A DNA stretch of 62,778 nucleotides from Mixta sp. Marseille-Q2659 (lineage in GTDB: Bacteria > Pseudomonadota > Gammaproteobacteria > Enterobacterales > Enterobacteriaceae). Numbering within the stretch: position 1 is the first letter of the stretch; the number at the start of each line of letters is the position of its first letter. The position numbers were made by a program, and so were the translations under genes. The notes under the pieces are model-generated. The model had not been told where the DNA came from, made no database searches, and saw nothing but the letters and a program-made list of their open reading frames with translations. Location: the NCBI RefSeq assembly GCF_940807255.1, contig NZ_CALNWY010000023.1, positions 1-62,778 of the forward strand, given 5' to 3'. This document shows, in pieces, positions 1 to 10,036 of this stretch.

Positions 1-662
1 AGGCCGTTAATCATGGTTGTATGGGAATCGGTACCGACCAGCGTATCGGGATAAGCGATACGTTTCCCCTCCTGCTCTTCATGCCAGACAGCCTTGCCTA
101 AATACTCAAGGTTTACCTGATGGCAAATGCCGGTGCCAGGCGGCACAACGCGAAATTTATCAAACGCCTTTTGCCCCCAACGCAAGAAAACGTAGCGCTC
201 ATGGTTACGTTCCATTTCCAGCCGTACGTTTTCTTCAAAGGCATCATCATCGCCGAAACGATCCACGGTCACTGAATGGTCAATCACCAAATCGACCGGC
301 GATAACGGATTAACTTTCTTCACATCGCCGCCAAGGCGTTTCACCGCCTCGCGCATAGCGGCCAGATCCACCACCGCAGGCACGCCGGTGAAGTCCTGCA
401 TTAATACGCGAGCAGGACGATAGGCAATTTCACGATCGGCATGGGCCGTTTTCTGCCAGTCGGCCAGCGCCTGAATATCTTCCGCGGTAACCGAGCTTCC
501 ATCCTGCCAGCGCAGCAGGTTTTCCAGTAAAACTTTCAGGGATTTGGGTAAGCGGGAGAGATCGCCCAGCTGCTGAGCGACACGCGGAAGACTATAAAAA
601 TGGTAGCGTTGACCATCAACATCCAGCGTGTCCTGACTTGTATCTCGCAGGGATAACGACAT
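1..662 (-). CDS. acnA: Aconitate hydratase A, N-terminal part (cut by window edge)
   Basis: Reads leftwards from an ATG at 662 (N-terminus [10 protein letters not shown]) and stays open to base 1, giving about 220 residues of a protein normally near 890. AcnA interconverts citrate and isocitrate in the cytoplasmic TCA cycle using a [4Fe-4S] cluster. The segment includes the conserved stretch '[14 protein letters not shown]' and, close to the edge, '[12 protein letters not shown]'. The cluster cysteines lie beyond the window. The ATG follows an AGGAGC ribosome site. cysB and the ymiA/yciX microproteins upstream match the E. coli cysB-ymiA-yciX-acnA order, which supports the assignment. Confidence 0.96.
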   Translation of the reverse strand, partial: MSLSLRDTSQDTLDVDGQRYHFYSLPRVAQQLGDLSRLPKSLKVLLENLLRWQDGSSVTAEDIQALADWQKTAHADREIAYRPARVLMQDFTGVPAVVDLAAMREAVKRLGGDVKKVNPLSPVDLVIDHSVTVDRFGDDDAFEENVRLEMERNHERYVFLRWGQKAFDKFRVVPPGTGICHQVNLEYLGKAVWHEEQEGKRIAYPDTLVGTDSHTTMING

Positions 663-789
663 AGCTCCTCCTTTTTATCATGCGCTTAATAACCCGATGA
701 ATGACAAGGTCTGTGTTAAACATAGTACAAACTATAATTAACGTTTCGATAACAACACAAATCGACACATCGCGGAAAACGCACATAAG

Positions 790-828
790 CGGAAAAGCAA
801 ACGCCCCGCTGTAAACAGACGGGGCGTC
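790..828 (-). terminator. Hairpin terminator after the 28-residue ORF
   Basis: Inverted repeat ACGCCCCG (801-808) and CGGGGCGT (820-827). Read leftwards, TTTGCTTTT follows the stem. It lies between the small ORF at 858-944 and acnA, so it probably separates their transcripts. Confidence 0.6.
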
Positions 829-857
829 AGGTCGGAAGAAAGAATGAGAGAAGTTGA

Positions 858-944
858 TTACTGCATTAATAGCCAGGCAGCAGCCATCCAGACCAGCAGA
901 GAATAGGCGGAAGCGCTAAACAACGAAAACATAGAAATATTCAT
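858..944 (-). CDS. 28-residue single-span membrane microprotein
   Basis: ATG at 944, stop at 858, translation MNISMFSLFSASAYSLLVWM followed by AAAWLLMQ. Almost the whole peptide is hydrophobic and could form one transmembrane helix. A GAGAGGG ribosome site lies 7-8 bases before the ATG, and a hairpin terminator (801-827) follows the stop. It occupies the gap between yciX and acnA; E. coli is reported to encode a similarly small protein (YmiC) near there, and this may be its counterpart, but I cannot align them from memory. Function unknown. Confidence 0.55.
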   Translation of the reverse strand: MNISMFSLFSASAYSLLVWMAAAWLLMQ

Positions 945-991
945 TAGTCACCCTCTCAGGTCGATTTCCGACCAATAAGTCACCGAACAAC

Positions 992-1019
992 GAATCTATT
1001 AATTACAGCCAATAGATTC
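992..1019. repeat. 9-bp perfect dyad upstream of the 28-residue ORF
   Basis: GAATCTATT (992-1000) and AATAGATTC (1011-1019) form a perfect inverted repeat with a 10-base spacer, centred about 60 bases upstream of the small ORF's ATG. It could be a protein-binding dyad or a leader hairpin. No U-tract follows on either strand, so it is unlikely to be a terminator. Confidence 0.45.
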
Positions 1020-1040
1020 TACCGAATGCTGAAATTGGTT

Positions 1041-1067
1041 AAATTTATTGGGCGGCTAACAACGCCC
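1041..1067 (-). terminator. Weak hairpin after yciX
   Basis: GGGCG (1050-1054) and CGCCC (1063-1067) pair. Read leftwards, the stem is followed by AATAAATTT rather than a clean U-tract. It lies about 70 bases after the yciX stop. A weak terminator or 3'-end stabiliser is the best guess. Confidence 0.3.
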
Positions 1068-1135
1068 GATAGCGTTTCGATCAAAGGAAGGAAATGAATA
1101 GTTATTTTAATTTATTACCCAGATACGAATAATTA

Positions 1136-1303
1136 TTATTTATTTGTTTTATTATCGAGCATTAATTCAATAAAATTACGTTGCGCGTCGTTCAGATTCC
1201 AGGCTTCCGGAATCGTCACTTTATCCTGTGCTTTAGGTTTATAGCTGCCGGGCTTTAATTTACGAACCGACTGAGTTTTAAGCGGCAATGTTTGTTCCCA
1301 CAT
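1136..1303 (-). CDS. yciX: YciX-like 55-residue protein
   Basis: Starts at ATG 1303 (MWEQTLPLKTQSVRKLKPGS) and ends at 1136. The start is fixed by a GGAG ribosome site six bases upstream, which lies inside the end of ymiA; the ymiA stop is only two bases before this ATG, so the two are probably translationally coupled. A longer reading from 1360 would run through ymiA in another frame. The protein is basic, has no signal peptide or membrane segment, and ends in a polar tail (LMLDNKTNK). The symbol rests on position: E. coli has yciX directly after ymiA and before acnA. Function unknown. Confidence 0.65.
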   Translation of the reverse strand: MWEQTLPLKTQSVRKLKPGSYKPKAQDKVTIPEAWNLNDAQRNFIELMLDNKTNK

Positions 1304-1305
1304 AA

Positions 1306-1467
1306 TCAACTCCAGATCTGCCAAACCATCAGGGCAACAACCGTCCAAAACAGGCCACACGCGGCAAAAACTGCCAACCAGGCTTTGCGACGGATGCTAC
1401 CACCACTGCGCGCTACTTTCGCGGCATTGCTCTGTACGCCAGGTTGTACTGAAATTCTCATAGCCAT
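1306..1467 (-). CDS. ymiA: YmiA-family single-span membrane protein
   Basis: 53 residues from ATG 1467; a second in-frame ATG at 1461 is an alternative start. The C-terminal half contains RKAWLAVFAACGLFW followed by TVVALMVWQIW, which closely resembles E. coli YmiA (RKAWLAVF... FWVVVALLIWKVW) and makes one transmembrane helix preceded by positive charges. The N-terminal 28 residues are polar, suggesting the N-terminus faces the cytoplasm. It is the first gene of a ymiA-yciX pair between cysB and acnA. The ORF is not obvious in a length-filtered gene scan. Function unknown. Confidence 0.75.
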   Translation of the reverse strand: MAMRISVQPGVQSNAAKVARSGGSIRRKAWLAVFAACGLFWTVVALMVWQIWS

Positions 1468-1907
1468 AGTTTTTGATAATCACTCTCAATAAAACGATTG
1501 TTAACATCAATCAGCTTTTAGGAGAAATCCTAAACATTTTAAGACCAAAAATCCAGCTATTTTTGTTGTGTTCAACGATTAGTACAATTTATCGTTCTAT
1601 TAATTTCACATCAGTAAAGCTTAACAACCTAACCCGTTTTTAATCTTCACTTAAGCCAAATAACATTCAGAAAAGAACTTACCGATCCATTTAATAACTG
1701 ACAAAAAATTTCTGACTCCCCTGACTGACTGCGTTTCCGTTTCGGTTTAACTTGAGTATGAGAATAGTCCTGGCAGTGTGCAAAACCGCCCATGTGAAAA
1801 TGTGTACTGTTTCGCAATTAATTAATAACAATCAAAAAACATGTGATGAATGTTTCATTTATAGAAAAATGATCCTAAACATTCTAAAAATTGTGCAATT
1901 GGCTGGT
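1468..1907. other. Intergenic region upstream of ymiA with a near-repeat
   Basis: About 440 AT-rich bases between the ymiA start and the cysB terminator. I see no convincing gene; the forward ORFs here lack homology and ribosome sites. The 12-mer ATCCTAAACATT occurs at 1527-1538 and again at 1872-1883, each followed after one variable base by TAA. The region must contain the ymiA-yciX promoter (leftward), but I could not pick a clear -35/-10 pair. Confidence 0.4.
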
Positions 1908-1940
1908 ATTAAAGACAAAAGGCCGCAGCAGCGGCCTTGT
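1908..1940 (-). terminator. cysB terminator
   Basis: Stem AAGGCCGC/GCGGCCTT around loop AGCA (about 1919-1938). Reading leftwards it is followed by TTTTGTCTTT. It lies about 25 bases after the cysB stop. Confidence 0.85.
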
Positions 1941-1962
1941 TACCTTTATAGTTGTGAGGTTA

Positions 1963-2943
<981 letters not shown>

Positions 2944-3107
2944 TCATCCCGTGATAAAGCCACGCACTGAACCCGCGCGCGGCCAGGGGAAAAATCCTCA
3001 GGAAAAGCGCTTAACGGACGGGTTATAGCGATAGGAAAATTCAGAAGTAATGCTATAACAACTATAACATTTTTAAGTCTGAAGTATAGCGTTTAGCTAT
3101 AAGCCAG

Positions 3108-3138
3108 TTAAAGAAAAGGCCAGTCGTTGACTGGCCTT
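3108..3138 (-). terminator. topA terminator
   Basis: GGCCAGTC (3118-3125) and GACTGGCC (3129-3136), extended by AAG/CTT pairs. Reading leftwards it is followed by TTTTCTTT. It lies about 60 bases after the topA stop. Confidence 0.85.
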
Positions 3139-3198
3139 AGGGTTGGCTATATTCCCGGTCTGCTTCTCATTGCGTAAGAAGTTAACCAGACGAATAAT

Positions 3199-5787
3199 TT
3201 ATTTTTCCGTTACGCGCCATTCGCCATCGACGTAGAAAGCGGACCAGCCTGTGGCTTTGCCCTCTTTTTCCGAGCTGACATACTGCTGTTTAGTTTTGCG
3301 GCTAAAGCGCACCAGTGTTTTATTCCCCTGCTCATCGGTCGCTGGCGCATCGGCCAGATAGCGTAGCTTTTCCGGTAACCGATCGCGGAAGCGCTGTAGT
3401 TCTTCCACCAGCGGCGCACGGGTTTCGCGCGATTTCGGGAAAGTATTGGCTGCGAGGAACACGCCTGCCGCGCCGTCACGTAGTACGAAATAAGCGTCTG
3501 ACTTCTCGCAGGGCAGCTCCGGTAAAGGCACCGGATCTTCCTTCGGCGGCGCGACTTCGCCATTACGTAAAATCTTGCGCGTATTTTTACAATCGTCGTT
3601 AGTACAGGCCATATACTTGCCGAAACGCCCCATTTTCAGGTGCATTTCAGAGCCGCACTTTTCACACTCTACAATCGGGCCATCATAACCTTTGATACGG
3701 AATTCGCCCTGTTCAATTTCGTAACCATCGCAGCTGGGATTATTACCGCAAACGTGCAGCTTACGCTGATTATCAATCAGATAGCTGTCCATTGCCGTTC
3801 CGCATTTCTGGCAACGGCGGCGCGCACGCAGCGCATTGGTTTCCGCATCCTCGCCTTCCAGAATATTGAGGACTTCATTTTCCGGGATCAGGTTAATAGT
3901 CTGTTTGCAGCGCTCTTTCGGCGGTAATGCGTAACCGGAACAGCCAAGGAAAACGCCGGTGCTGGCGGTGCGAATGCCCATTTTACGTCCGCAGGTCGGA
4001 CAGTCGATTGAGGTCAGCACCATCGGGTTCGGCTGCATGCCGCCCTCTTCCGGATCTTTCTCCGCCTGATCCAGCTGTTTGCTGAAATCAGCAAAAAAGT
4101 GGTCCAGTACCGCTTTCCATTCCGCCTGGTCATTAGCAACCTGGTCGAGGTTATCTTCCATATGCGCAGTAAAATCGTAGCTCATTAAATCGCGGAAGTT
4201 TTCTTCCAGACGGTCGGTCACGATTTCACCCATTTTTTCCGCATAGAAACGACGGCTTTCCACGCGAACATAACCACGATCCTGGATGGTCGAGATAATA
4301 GATGCATAGGTGGAAGGACGACCGATACCGCGTTTTTCCAGTTCGCGCACCAGCGAGGCTTCGCTGAAGCGCGCCGGTGGTTTAGTAAAGTGCTGGCTTG
4401 GATTCAACTGCTGCAGGCTCAGCTCATCGCCAACTTCAATAGCGGGCAAAATACGATCTTCATCGCCTTTACGCAGCGCCGGCATCACTTTTGTCCAGCC
4501 GTCGAAACGCAGAATGCGCCCTTTTGCCTTCAGTTTGAAATCACCGGCTGCAACCGTCAGCGTGGTGGAGTCATACTGCGCCGGCACCATCTGGCAGGCA
4601 ACAAACTGGCGCCAGATAAGCTGATAAAGTTTCTGCGCGTCGGCTTCCATATCCTTTAACTGCTCAGCCTGGACGGTCACATCAGAAGGACGAATCGCTT
4701 CGTGCGCTTCCTGTGAATTCTCTTTGCTGGCATAGGTGTTCGCTGCTTTGGGCAAATATTTAACGCCGAAGCTGGATTCAATATAGCCGCGCGCCATCGC
4801 CACCGCGTCCTGGCTCAGGTTGGTTGAATCGGTACGCATATAGGTGATATGGCCCGCTTCATACAAACGCTGCGCCAGCGCCATGGTTCTTTTTACGCCA
4901 AAGCCTAAACGTGTGCTGGCCGCCTGCTGAAGCGTAGAGGTGATGAACGGCGCGCCGGGTTTGCTGCTGGTTGGTCGGTCTTCACGATCTTCCACGCGGT
5001 AACGCGCTTTTTCCAGCAGGCTGACCGCCGCCTGAGTCTGTTCTTTATTAACCGGGCGGAACGGCTTGTCGCCCTGATGGGTCACCTGCATCGGCAGATC
5101 GCTGCCTTTCGGCGTGGTGAGATCGGCGCTTAGCTCCCAATATTCTTCCGGCACGAACGCTTTGATTTCGCGCTCGCGTTCAACCACCAGCCGCACCGCA
5201 ACCGACTGTACGCGGCCTGCGGAAAGCCCACGGGCGATCTTTTTCCACAGCAGCGGTGAAACCATATAGCCCACCACCCGATCCATAAAGCGGCGGGCCT
5301 GCTGCGCGTTAACGCGCTCAATATTCAGTTCGCCCGGTTTTTCAAAGGCCTGGCGAATCGCATTTTTGGTAATTTCGTTAAATACCACGCGGCTGAAGCG
5401 CTTATCATCGCCGCCAATCACTTCCCGCAGGTGCCATGCGATGGCTTCCCCTTCGCGGTCAAGGTCGGTTGCGAGATAAATATGATCGGCTTCCTGCGCC
5501 AGCGCCTTCAGTTCAGAGACTACTTTCTCTTTACCAGGCAAAATCTGATAATCCGCTTTCCAGCCGTGCCAGGGATCGACGCCCATGCGGTTAACCAGCG
5601 CGGCCTTTTCATCTTTTTTAGCTTTTTTGGCTGGCTTAGCGTCAGCGCTCTTTTTCACCGTCGAGCCACTGGTCGGCAAATCGCGTATATGACCCACGCT
5701 GGACTTCACAACGTAGTCTTTACCGAGATATTTATTAATCGTTTTGGCCTTTGCCGGGGACTCGACTATTACGAGAGCTTTACCCAT
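3199..5787 (-). CDS. topA: DNA topoisomerase I
   Basis: 862 residues (E. coli 865). Type IA topoisomerase that relaxes negative supercoils through a transient 5'-phosphotyrosine. The Toprim domain is at the N-terminus ([12 protein letters not shown], and the acidic DLDREGEA near residue 110). The catalytic tyrosine is in '[12 protein letters not shown]' near residue 320. Three four-cysteine zinc ribbons follow from about residue 595 ([27 protein letters not shown]), then a basic C-terminal DNA-binding tail. A lysine-rich insertion at about residues 40-60 ([17 protein letters not shown]) is typical of enteric TopA. Transcribed divergently from yciN, with a candidate promoter at 6153-6180 and a leader of about 350 bases. 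Confidence 0.99.
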   Translation of the reverse strand: MGKALVIVESPAKAKTINKYLGKDYVVKSSVGHIRDLPTSGSTVKKSADAKPAKKAKKDEKAALVNRMGVDPWHGWKADYQILPGKEKVVSELKALAQEADHIYLATDLDREGEAIAWHLREVIGGDDKRFSRVVFNEITKNAIRQAFEKPGELNIERVNAQQARRFMDRVVGYMVSPLLWKKIARGLSAGRVQSVAVRLVVEREREIKAFVPEEYWELSADLTTPKGSDLPMQVTHQGDKPFRPVNKEQTQAAVSLLEKARYRVEDREDRPTSSKPGAPFITSTLQQAASTRLGFGVKRTMALAQRLYEAGHITYMRTDSTNLSQDAVAMARGYIESSFGVKYLPKAANTYASKENSQEAHEAIRPSDVTVQAEQLKDMEADAQKLYQLIWRQFVACQMVPAQYDSTTLTVAAGDFKLKAKGRILRFDGWTKVMPALRKGDEDRILPAIEVGDELSLQQLNPSQHFTKPPARFSEASLVRELEKRGIGRPSTYASIISTIQDRGYVRVESRRFYAEKMGEIVTDRLEENFRDLMSYDFTAHMEDNLDQVANDQAEWKAVLDHFFADFSKQLDQAEKDPEEGGMQPNPMVLTSIDCPTCGRKMGIRTASTGVFLGCSGYALPPKERCKQTINLIPENEVLNILEGEDAETNALRARRRCQKCGTAMDSYLIDNQRKLHVCGNNPSCDGYEIEQGEFRIKGYDGPIVECEKCGSEMHLKMGRFGKYMACTNDDCKNTRKILRNGEVAPPKEDPVPLPELPCEKSDAYFVLRDGAAGVFLAANTFPKSRETRAPLVEELQRFRDRLPEKLRYLADAPATDEQGNKTLVRFSRKTKQQYVSSEKEGKATGWSAFYVDGEWRVTEK

Positions 5788-6127
5788 ATTTACCTTTACC
5801 TGATGAATACGTCCGAATGTAATGATGGCGTTTTCCAGCGTTGCCAGTCAGCGTGTCAACCTATATTGCAGCGGATCAGAAAGAATTCAACCCGGCCTGA
5901 TTTGAAGCAAGCGAGCTAATACATGACAGTTTATGGTACTGATTAGCGGGCGCTTTTAGCCGGAATCCGGTGCTTCTTGCTGCCAGCGTAAAGCCATTTT
6001 TACGCCCGGACACTGAAACGCCCACACTGTACCTGATAAAATCGGATACGCAACTTAATTAGCATCTCGCCTGGTTTTGCGCCACTTTTACCGCTTTTTT
6101 CCGCCGCAGATAATAGCCACACTTTAT
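5788..6127. other. Long topA leader / intergenic region
   Basis: About 340 bases with no credible gene; the forward ORF ending at 5919 is antisense to the topA start. In E. coli this interval holds several topA promoters and Fis sites. Read leftwards there is a second possible -35 (TTGACA, complement of about 5855-5860) but no convincing -10 at the right spacing. Confidence 0.4.
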
Positions 6128-6157
6128 TTGCGGTTAGCAACAACAGGCCAGTAATAT
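6128..6157 (+). promoter_or_regulatory. Candidate yciN promoter
   Basis: TTGCGG (6128-6133) and TAATAT (6152-6157) with an 18-base spacer, ending about 38 bases before the yciN ATG. The -10 overlaps the -10 of the opposing topA promoter. Confidence 0.45.
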
Positions 6158-6180
6158 AGAAGAGAATTATCATCTGTCAA
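6153..6180 (-). promoter_or_regulatory. Candidate topA promoter
   Basis: Read leftwards: TTGACA (complement of 6175-6180), 16-base spacer, TATATT (complement of 6153-6158). Both hexamers are strong sigma-70 matches. Transcription would start near 6145, about 360 bases before topA. Confidence 0.5.
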
Positions 6181-6194
6181 AATGAGGTTAAATA

Positions 6195-6446
6195 ATGAAC
6201 GCAAAAACGTCTGCACTTTCCCGTGAGGAACTTCTCAAAGAAGCCAACGCTTTGATCCGTGAACATGACGATTATTTTGCCGGCATTGAAGCCAGCGATG
6301 TAGAGCAAAACGGGGAACTGCTGGTATTTCGTGGCAACTATTTTCTTGATGAGAATGGCCTGCCTACGGCAAAAAGCACCGCGGTATTTAACGTATTTAA
6401 AGCGCTTACGGTAGCATTATCTGAGAAATATCATCTGGCGGATTAA
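6195..6446 (+). CDS. yciN: YciN family protein
   Basis: 83 residues, the usual family length. The C-terminal half is strongly conserved with E. coli YciN ([19 protein letters not shown], then LSEKYHLAD). A small soluble acidic protein with no signal peptide or membrane span; its role is not established. ATG at 6195 is preceded by a GAGGTTAA ribosome site. It stands alone between topA (divergent) and sohB (convergent), and its stop codon lies inside a 29-base palindrome shared with the end of sohB. Confidence 0.93.
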   Translation: MNAKTSALSREELLKEANALIREHDDYFAGIEASDVEQNGELLVFRGNYFLDENGLPTAKSTAVFNVFKALTVALSEKYHLAD

Positions 6447-6470
6447 TGCCCGGCCAGGCCGGGCATTAAT
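6442..6470. terminator. Perfect 29-base palindrome between convergent yciN and sohB
   Basis: ATTAATGCCCGGCC, one central A, then its exact reverse complement. The left arm contains the yciN stop codon (6444-6446) and the right arm ends three bases before the sohB stop. It has no proper U-tract on either side, so it may act as a bidirectional 3'-end hairpin more than a strong intrinsic terminator. Confidence 0.6.
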
Positions 6471-6473
6471 GGT

Positions 6474-7523
6474 TTACAGCAGCGGCTTATCGCCACGCTG
6501 CCAAAGTTTCATCAATTGACGCGCGGCGCTGTCGGCGGCGCTTTGCGTAAAGCGATCCATTAACTTTTTGCGCCGCGTATAACGTACGTTAACCACGCTG
6601 AAATGATCCATGCGGCTGATAATAATATCGTCGCTGGTGCCTAATTCATCAATTAGCCGTTTTTCCAGCGCCTGGCTGCCGTACCAGTGTTCACCGGTCG
6701 CAACGCGATCAATATCTAATACCGGACGCATTTCCTGAACGAACTGTTTAAACAGCAAATGCGTTTCGTTCAAATCTTCGCGAAATTTCTTACGGCCCTG
6801 TTCGGTATTTTCGCCGAATAAGGTCAACGTACGCTTATATTCGCCCGCGGTGTGTAGTTCGACATCAATATCGTTACGTTTCAACAGACGATTAAAATTA
6901 GGCACCTGCGCCACTACGCCAATAGAGCCAATAATGGCAAATGGCGCGGCAATAATTTTATCGGCTACGCAGGCCATCATATAACCGCCGCTGGCGGCAA
7001 CTTTATCTACCGCCACCGTCAGGCGAATGCCTTTTTCGCGCAGACGCTGGAGCTGTGACGCAGCCAGGCCATAACCATGTACAACGCCGCCCGGGCTTTC
7101 GAGTCGCAACAGCACTTCATCCTGCTCGCGTGCCACTGCCATCACCGCCGAAATCTCTTCACGCAGTGAAGTCACTTCTCCGGCATCCATGCTGCCTTTG
7201 AAATCGAGAACATAGAGCGTGGGCTTGCTTTCCACTGCGGAAAGGCCCTGTTTTGCCCGCTGCTTAGCAGCTTTCGCTTCCTGCTTCTGCTTTTTCTTTT
7301 CCGCTTTCTGACGCAGCTTTTGCTCATGCGGCGGCAATAGCGCCAGCAGCATGCTTTTTTTCATATCGCGGTAGCGCTCATTAAGCTGGGTCACCTGTAG
7401 CTGCCCCGCCTGACCGCGCTTGCGCTGGGTAACATTCACCAGAATGATGGCAACCGCCGCGATAGCTACCACCACCGTTACCGCTTTTGCCAAAAATAGT
7501 GCATACCAGAACAGTAAATCCAT
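6474..7523 (-). CDS. sohB: Inner-membrane S49 peptidase SohB
   Basis: 349 residues from ATG 7523 (MDLLFWYALFLAKAVTVVVA), the E. coli length; the open frame extends 37 codons further upstream, but only this start exposes the N-terminal membrane anchor. After one transmembrane span (about residues 8-30) comes a lysine-rich linker (about residues 60-90) and an S49 (signal-peptide-peptidase-like) protease domain. The nucleophile is probably the serine of 'KVAASGGYMMACVADKI', and the general base a lysine in 'HTAGEYKRTLT'. SohB was found in E. coli as a multicopy suppressor of a degP (htrA) mutant. Convergent with yciN and divergent from yciK. Confidence 0.96.
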   Translation of the reverse strand: MDLLFWYALFLAKAVTVVVAIAAVAIILVNVTQRKRGQAGQLQVTQLNERYRDMKKSMLLALLPPHEQKLRQKAEKKKQKQEAKAAKQRAKQGLSAVESKPTLYVLDFKGSMDAGEVTSLREEISAVMAVAREQDEVLLRLESPGGVVHGYGLAASQLQRLREKGIRLTVAVDKVAASGGYMMACVADKIIAAPFAIIGSIGVVAQVPNFNRLLKRNDIDVELHTAGEYKRTLTLFGENTEQGRKKFREDLNETHLLFKQFVQEMRPVLDIDRVATGEHWYGSQALEKRLIDELGTSDDIIISRMDHFSVVNVRYTRRKKLMDRFTQSAADSAARQLMKLWQRGDKPLL

Positions 7524-7718
7524 TCGATCCGCCTTTGTTAATACCCTTCCTAAAACCAGAGCGTAGTGTAGCCGAGTCGGCCTGCTTCGTCGCCTGTAAT
7601 GCGGTGCGCTGCCGGGAAATGGGCGCGACGACATTGAACTGAAGAAATTTTTCAGGCATAACTCCCCCTTAGCGCTTCTCAGCCCTGCGCTGAATCATTA
7701 CTCGCCGAGGACGACGTT

Positions 7719-8480
7719 TTGCATTATCAACCTAAAAGCGACCTGCTTAATCATCGAATTATCCTTGTTACCGGCGCCAGCGACGGCATTGGCCGTGAAG
7801 CGGCGCTCACCTATGCGCGTTACGGCGCGCAGGTTATTTTACTGGGCCGCAACGCAGAAAAGCTGCAACGCGTCAGCGATGAAATCAGTGCGCTGGGCAA
7901 AGCGACGCCGCTGGTTTGCCTGCTCGATCTGGCGGAAGTGACGCCAGAAAGCTGCCAACAGTTTGCACAGGCGCTGGCACAGCAGGTGCCGCGCCTGGAT
8001 GGCGTCTTGCATAATGCCGGTCTGCTGGGGGAAATCGTGCCGTTGGCTGAGCTTTCCCCCGAAATATGGCAGCAGGTAATGCGCGTTAACGTTGACGCCA
8101 CCTTTTTCCTCACCCAGGCACTGCTGCCGCTGCTGCTGAATTCCGATTCCGCATCGCTGGTCTTCACCAGCTCCAGCGTAGGCCGGACGGGCCGTTCCGG
8201 CTGGGGCGCCTATGCCGTCTCGAAATTCGCTACGGAAGGCATGATGCAGGTGCTGGCTGAAGAGTATAAAAATCGCAATCTGCGGGTAAACTGCATCAAT
8301 CCTGGCGGCACTCGCACTAAAATGCGCGCCAGCGCGTTCCCTGATGAAGATGCAGGCAAGCTAAAAACGCCGGCGGAAATCATGCCGATCTACCTTTATT
8401 TAATGGGCGACGACAGCCGCCGCAAAACCGGCATCAGCTTTGATGCGCAGCCGGGGCGCAAACCGGGGCCGGCGGAATAA
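7719..8480 (+). CDS. yciK: Short-chain dehydrogenase YciK (TTG start)
   Basis: 253 residues (E. coli 252). SDR fold: the NAD(P)-binding glycine motif 'VTGASDGIGRE' is near residue 18, 'NAG' near 92, and the catalytic Ser-Tyr-Lys is in 'FTSSSVGR' and 'YAVSKFATEG'. The start codon is TTG at 7719-7721; GAGGA at 7707-7711 is correctly spaced (7 bases) and the first residues MHYQPKSDLLN match E. coli. Its physiological substrate is not known. The last base of its stop codon is the first base of the btuR ATG, so the two are probably translationally coupled. Confidence 0.95.
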   Translation: MHYQPKSDLLNHRIILVTGASDGIGREAALTYARYGAQVILLGRNAEKLQRVSDEISALGKATPLVCLLDLAEVTPESCQQFAQALAQQVPRLDGVLHNAGLLGEIVPLAELSPEIWQQVMRVNVDATFFLTQALLPLLLNSDSASLVFTSSSVGRTGRSGWGAYAVSKFATEGMMQVLAEEYKNRNLRVNCINPGGTRTKMRASAFPDEDAGKLKTPAEIMPIYLYLMGDDSRRKTGISFDAQPGRKPGPAE

Positions 8481-9073
8481 TGGCGCAGGACGATCGTCAT
8501 CAACAGCGGCAGCAGCGCCTGAAAGAGCAAGTCGACGCCCGTATTGCTGCCGCCAGCGAAACGCGCGGCATTCTGATGGTCTTTACCGGCAACGGTAAAG
8601 GTAAGACCACCGCCGCCTTCGGCACCGCGACGCGCGCAGTTGGTCATCAAAAAAAGGTCGGCGTTGTTCAGTTTATTAAAGGTGAATGGCCGAACGGTGA
8701 GCGCAATCTGCTGGAGCCGCACGGCGTGGAATTTCAGGTAATGGCCACCGGTTTTACCTGGGAAACCCAGGATCGCGCGGCGGATACCGAAGCCTGCCTT
8801 GCCGTCTGGCAGCATGCGCAGCGTATGCTGCGCGATCCGGCGCTTGATTTGGTTATCCTAGATGAGATTACCTACATGATCAGCTTCAGCTATTTGCCGC
8901 TGGAGCAGGTTATAACAGCGCTGGAACAGCGTCCCGCGCATCAAAGCGTGATCGTGACCGGACGCGGCTGTCATCGCGATATTCTGGCGCTGGCGGATAC
9001 GGTTAGCGAAATGCGACCGGTGAAACATGCTTTCGATGCCGGTATTCAGGCACAACAGGGCATTGACTGGTAG
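8480..9073 (+). CDS. btuR: Cob(I)yrinic acid a,c-diamide adenosyltransferase
   Basis: 197 residues (E. coli BtuR/CobO 196). CobA-type corrinoid adenosyltransferase that transfers the adenosyl group of ATP to Co(I) corrinoids to form adenosylcobalamin. The ATP-binding loop 'GNGKGKTTA' is at residues 37-45, and 'QFIKGEWPNGER' and 'DEITYMISFSYL' are family motifs. Overlaps the yciK stop by one base and is followed by a strong bidirectional terminator. The absence of cobalamin-synthesis genes nearby fits the usual role in salvage of imported corrinoids. Confidence 0.96.
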   Translation: MAQDDRHQQRQQRLKEQVDARIAAASETRGILMVFTGNGKGKTTAAFGTATRAVGHQKKVGVVQFIKGEWPNGERNLLEPHGVEFQVMATGFTWETQDRAADTEACLAVWQHAQRMLRDPALDLVILDEITYMISFSYLPLEQVITALEQRPAHQSVIVTGRGCHRDILALADTVSEMRPVKHAFDAGIQAQQGIDW

Positions 9074-9105
9074 CTGCTCTTCGCAATCACCCGCGACAAA
9101 AAGTA

Positions 9106-9132
9106 AAAAGGCATCCATTCAGGATGCCTTTT
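9106..9132. terminator. Bidirectional terminator between btuR and rluB
   Basis: AAAAGGCATCC (9106-9116), five-base loop, GGATGCCTTTT (9122-9132). The A/T ends supply a U-tract in both directions for convergent btuR and rluB. Confidence 0.9.
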
Positions 9133-9151
9133 GTTATTGCTCTGCCGGGAA

Positions 9152-10036
9152 TTAACCGCGTTTCGCGCCTTCATTACGTTTCGCCGGGCGGCGAGCCGTA
9201 CCCAGCTGCGTATGGCGTTTCACCGCACGGCGGATCTGGTTAGCTTTAGTGCGACGGCGATCTTTCTCAACTGGCACTTTGCTGACGCTTTCCGGCGGCA
9301 GCCCTACCAGCTCGCGCAGATAGTTCACCGGCGCCAGATCCAGCTCGGTCCAGCCGCCGCGCGGAATGCCTTTCGGCAAGGTGATGTCGCCGTAACGTAC
9401 GCGGATCAGGCGGCTTACCTGCACGCCGACGGCTTCCCACAGACGACGCACTTCACGGTTCCGCCCTTCGGTCAGCGTCACGTTATACCACTGGTTCATC
9501 CCTTCGCCACCGGTAAATTTAATGGTGCGGAAAGAGGCCGGGCCATCTTCCAGCTGAACACCAACGCTCAGCTGACGGATTTTTGCATCGTCAACCTGGC
9601 CGAAAACACGCACCGCATATTCACGTTCAACTTCACGGCTGGGATGCATTAAACGGTTCGCCAGCTCACCATCGGTGGTAAACAGCAGCAGACCGCAGGT
9701 GTTCACATCCAGACGCCCTACCGCAATCCAGCGCGCGCCACGCAGACGCGGCAGACGATCGAATACCGTCGGACGCCCTTCCGGGTCGTTACGGGTGCAA
9801 AGTTCGCCTTCCGGCTTATAGTAAGCCAGCACGCGACAAACCTGCTGAGTAGATTCACTGACGGAGACGATATGGCCATCAATACGGATTTTTACCGTGG
9901 CGTTAGGTTCGATGCGATCGCCCAGCGTCGCCAGTTTGCCATCCACACTGATGCGTCCGGCAGAAATTTTTGCTTCGATTTCACGACGAGAACCGTGACC
10001 GGCCCGCGCTAATACTTTTTGTAACTTTTCGCTCAT
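9152..10036 (-). CDS. rluB: 23S rRNA pseudouridine(2605) synthase RluB
   Basis: 294 residues (E. coli 291). An S4 RNA-binding domain occupies about residues 1-60 ([20 protein letters not shown]) and an RsuA/RluB-type catalytic domain follows. The catalytic aspartate is D110 in '[12 protein letters not shown]'. The C-terminal 40 residues are a basic RNA-binding tail ([17 protein letters not shown]). RluB isomerises one uridine near the peptidyl-transferase centre of 23S rRNA during 50S maturation. Transcribed leftwards, probably alone, from a structured leader (10037-10160). In E. coli yciQ precedes it; here a lipoprotein gene on the other strand sits there. Confidence 0.97.
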   Translation of the reverse strand: MSEKLQKVLARAGHGSRREIEAKISAGRISVDGKLATLGDRIEPNATVKIRIDGHIVSVSESTQQVCRVLAYYKPEGELCTRNDPEGRPTVFDRLPRLRGARWIAVGRLDVNTCGLLLFTTDGELANRLMHPSREVEREYAVRVFGQVDDAKIRQLSVGVQLEDGPASFRTIKFTGGEGMNQWYNVTLTEGRNREVRRLWEAVGVQVSRLIRVRYGDITLPKGIPRGGWTELDLAPVNYLRELVGLPPESVSKVPVEKDRRRTKANQIRRAVKRHTQLGTARRPAKRNEGAKRG

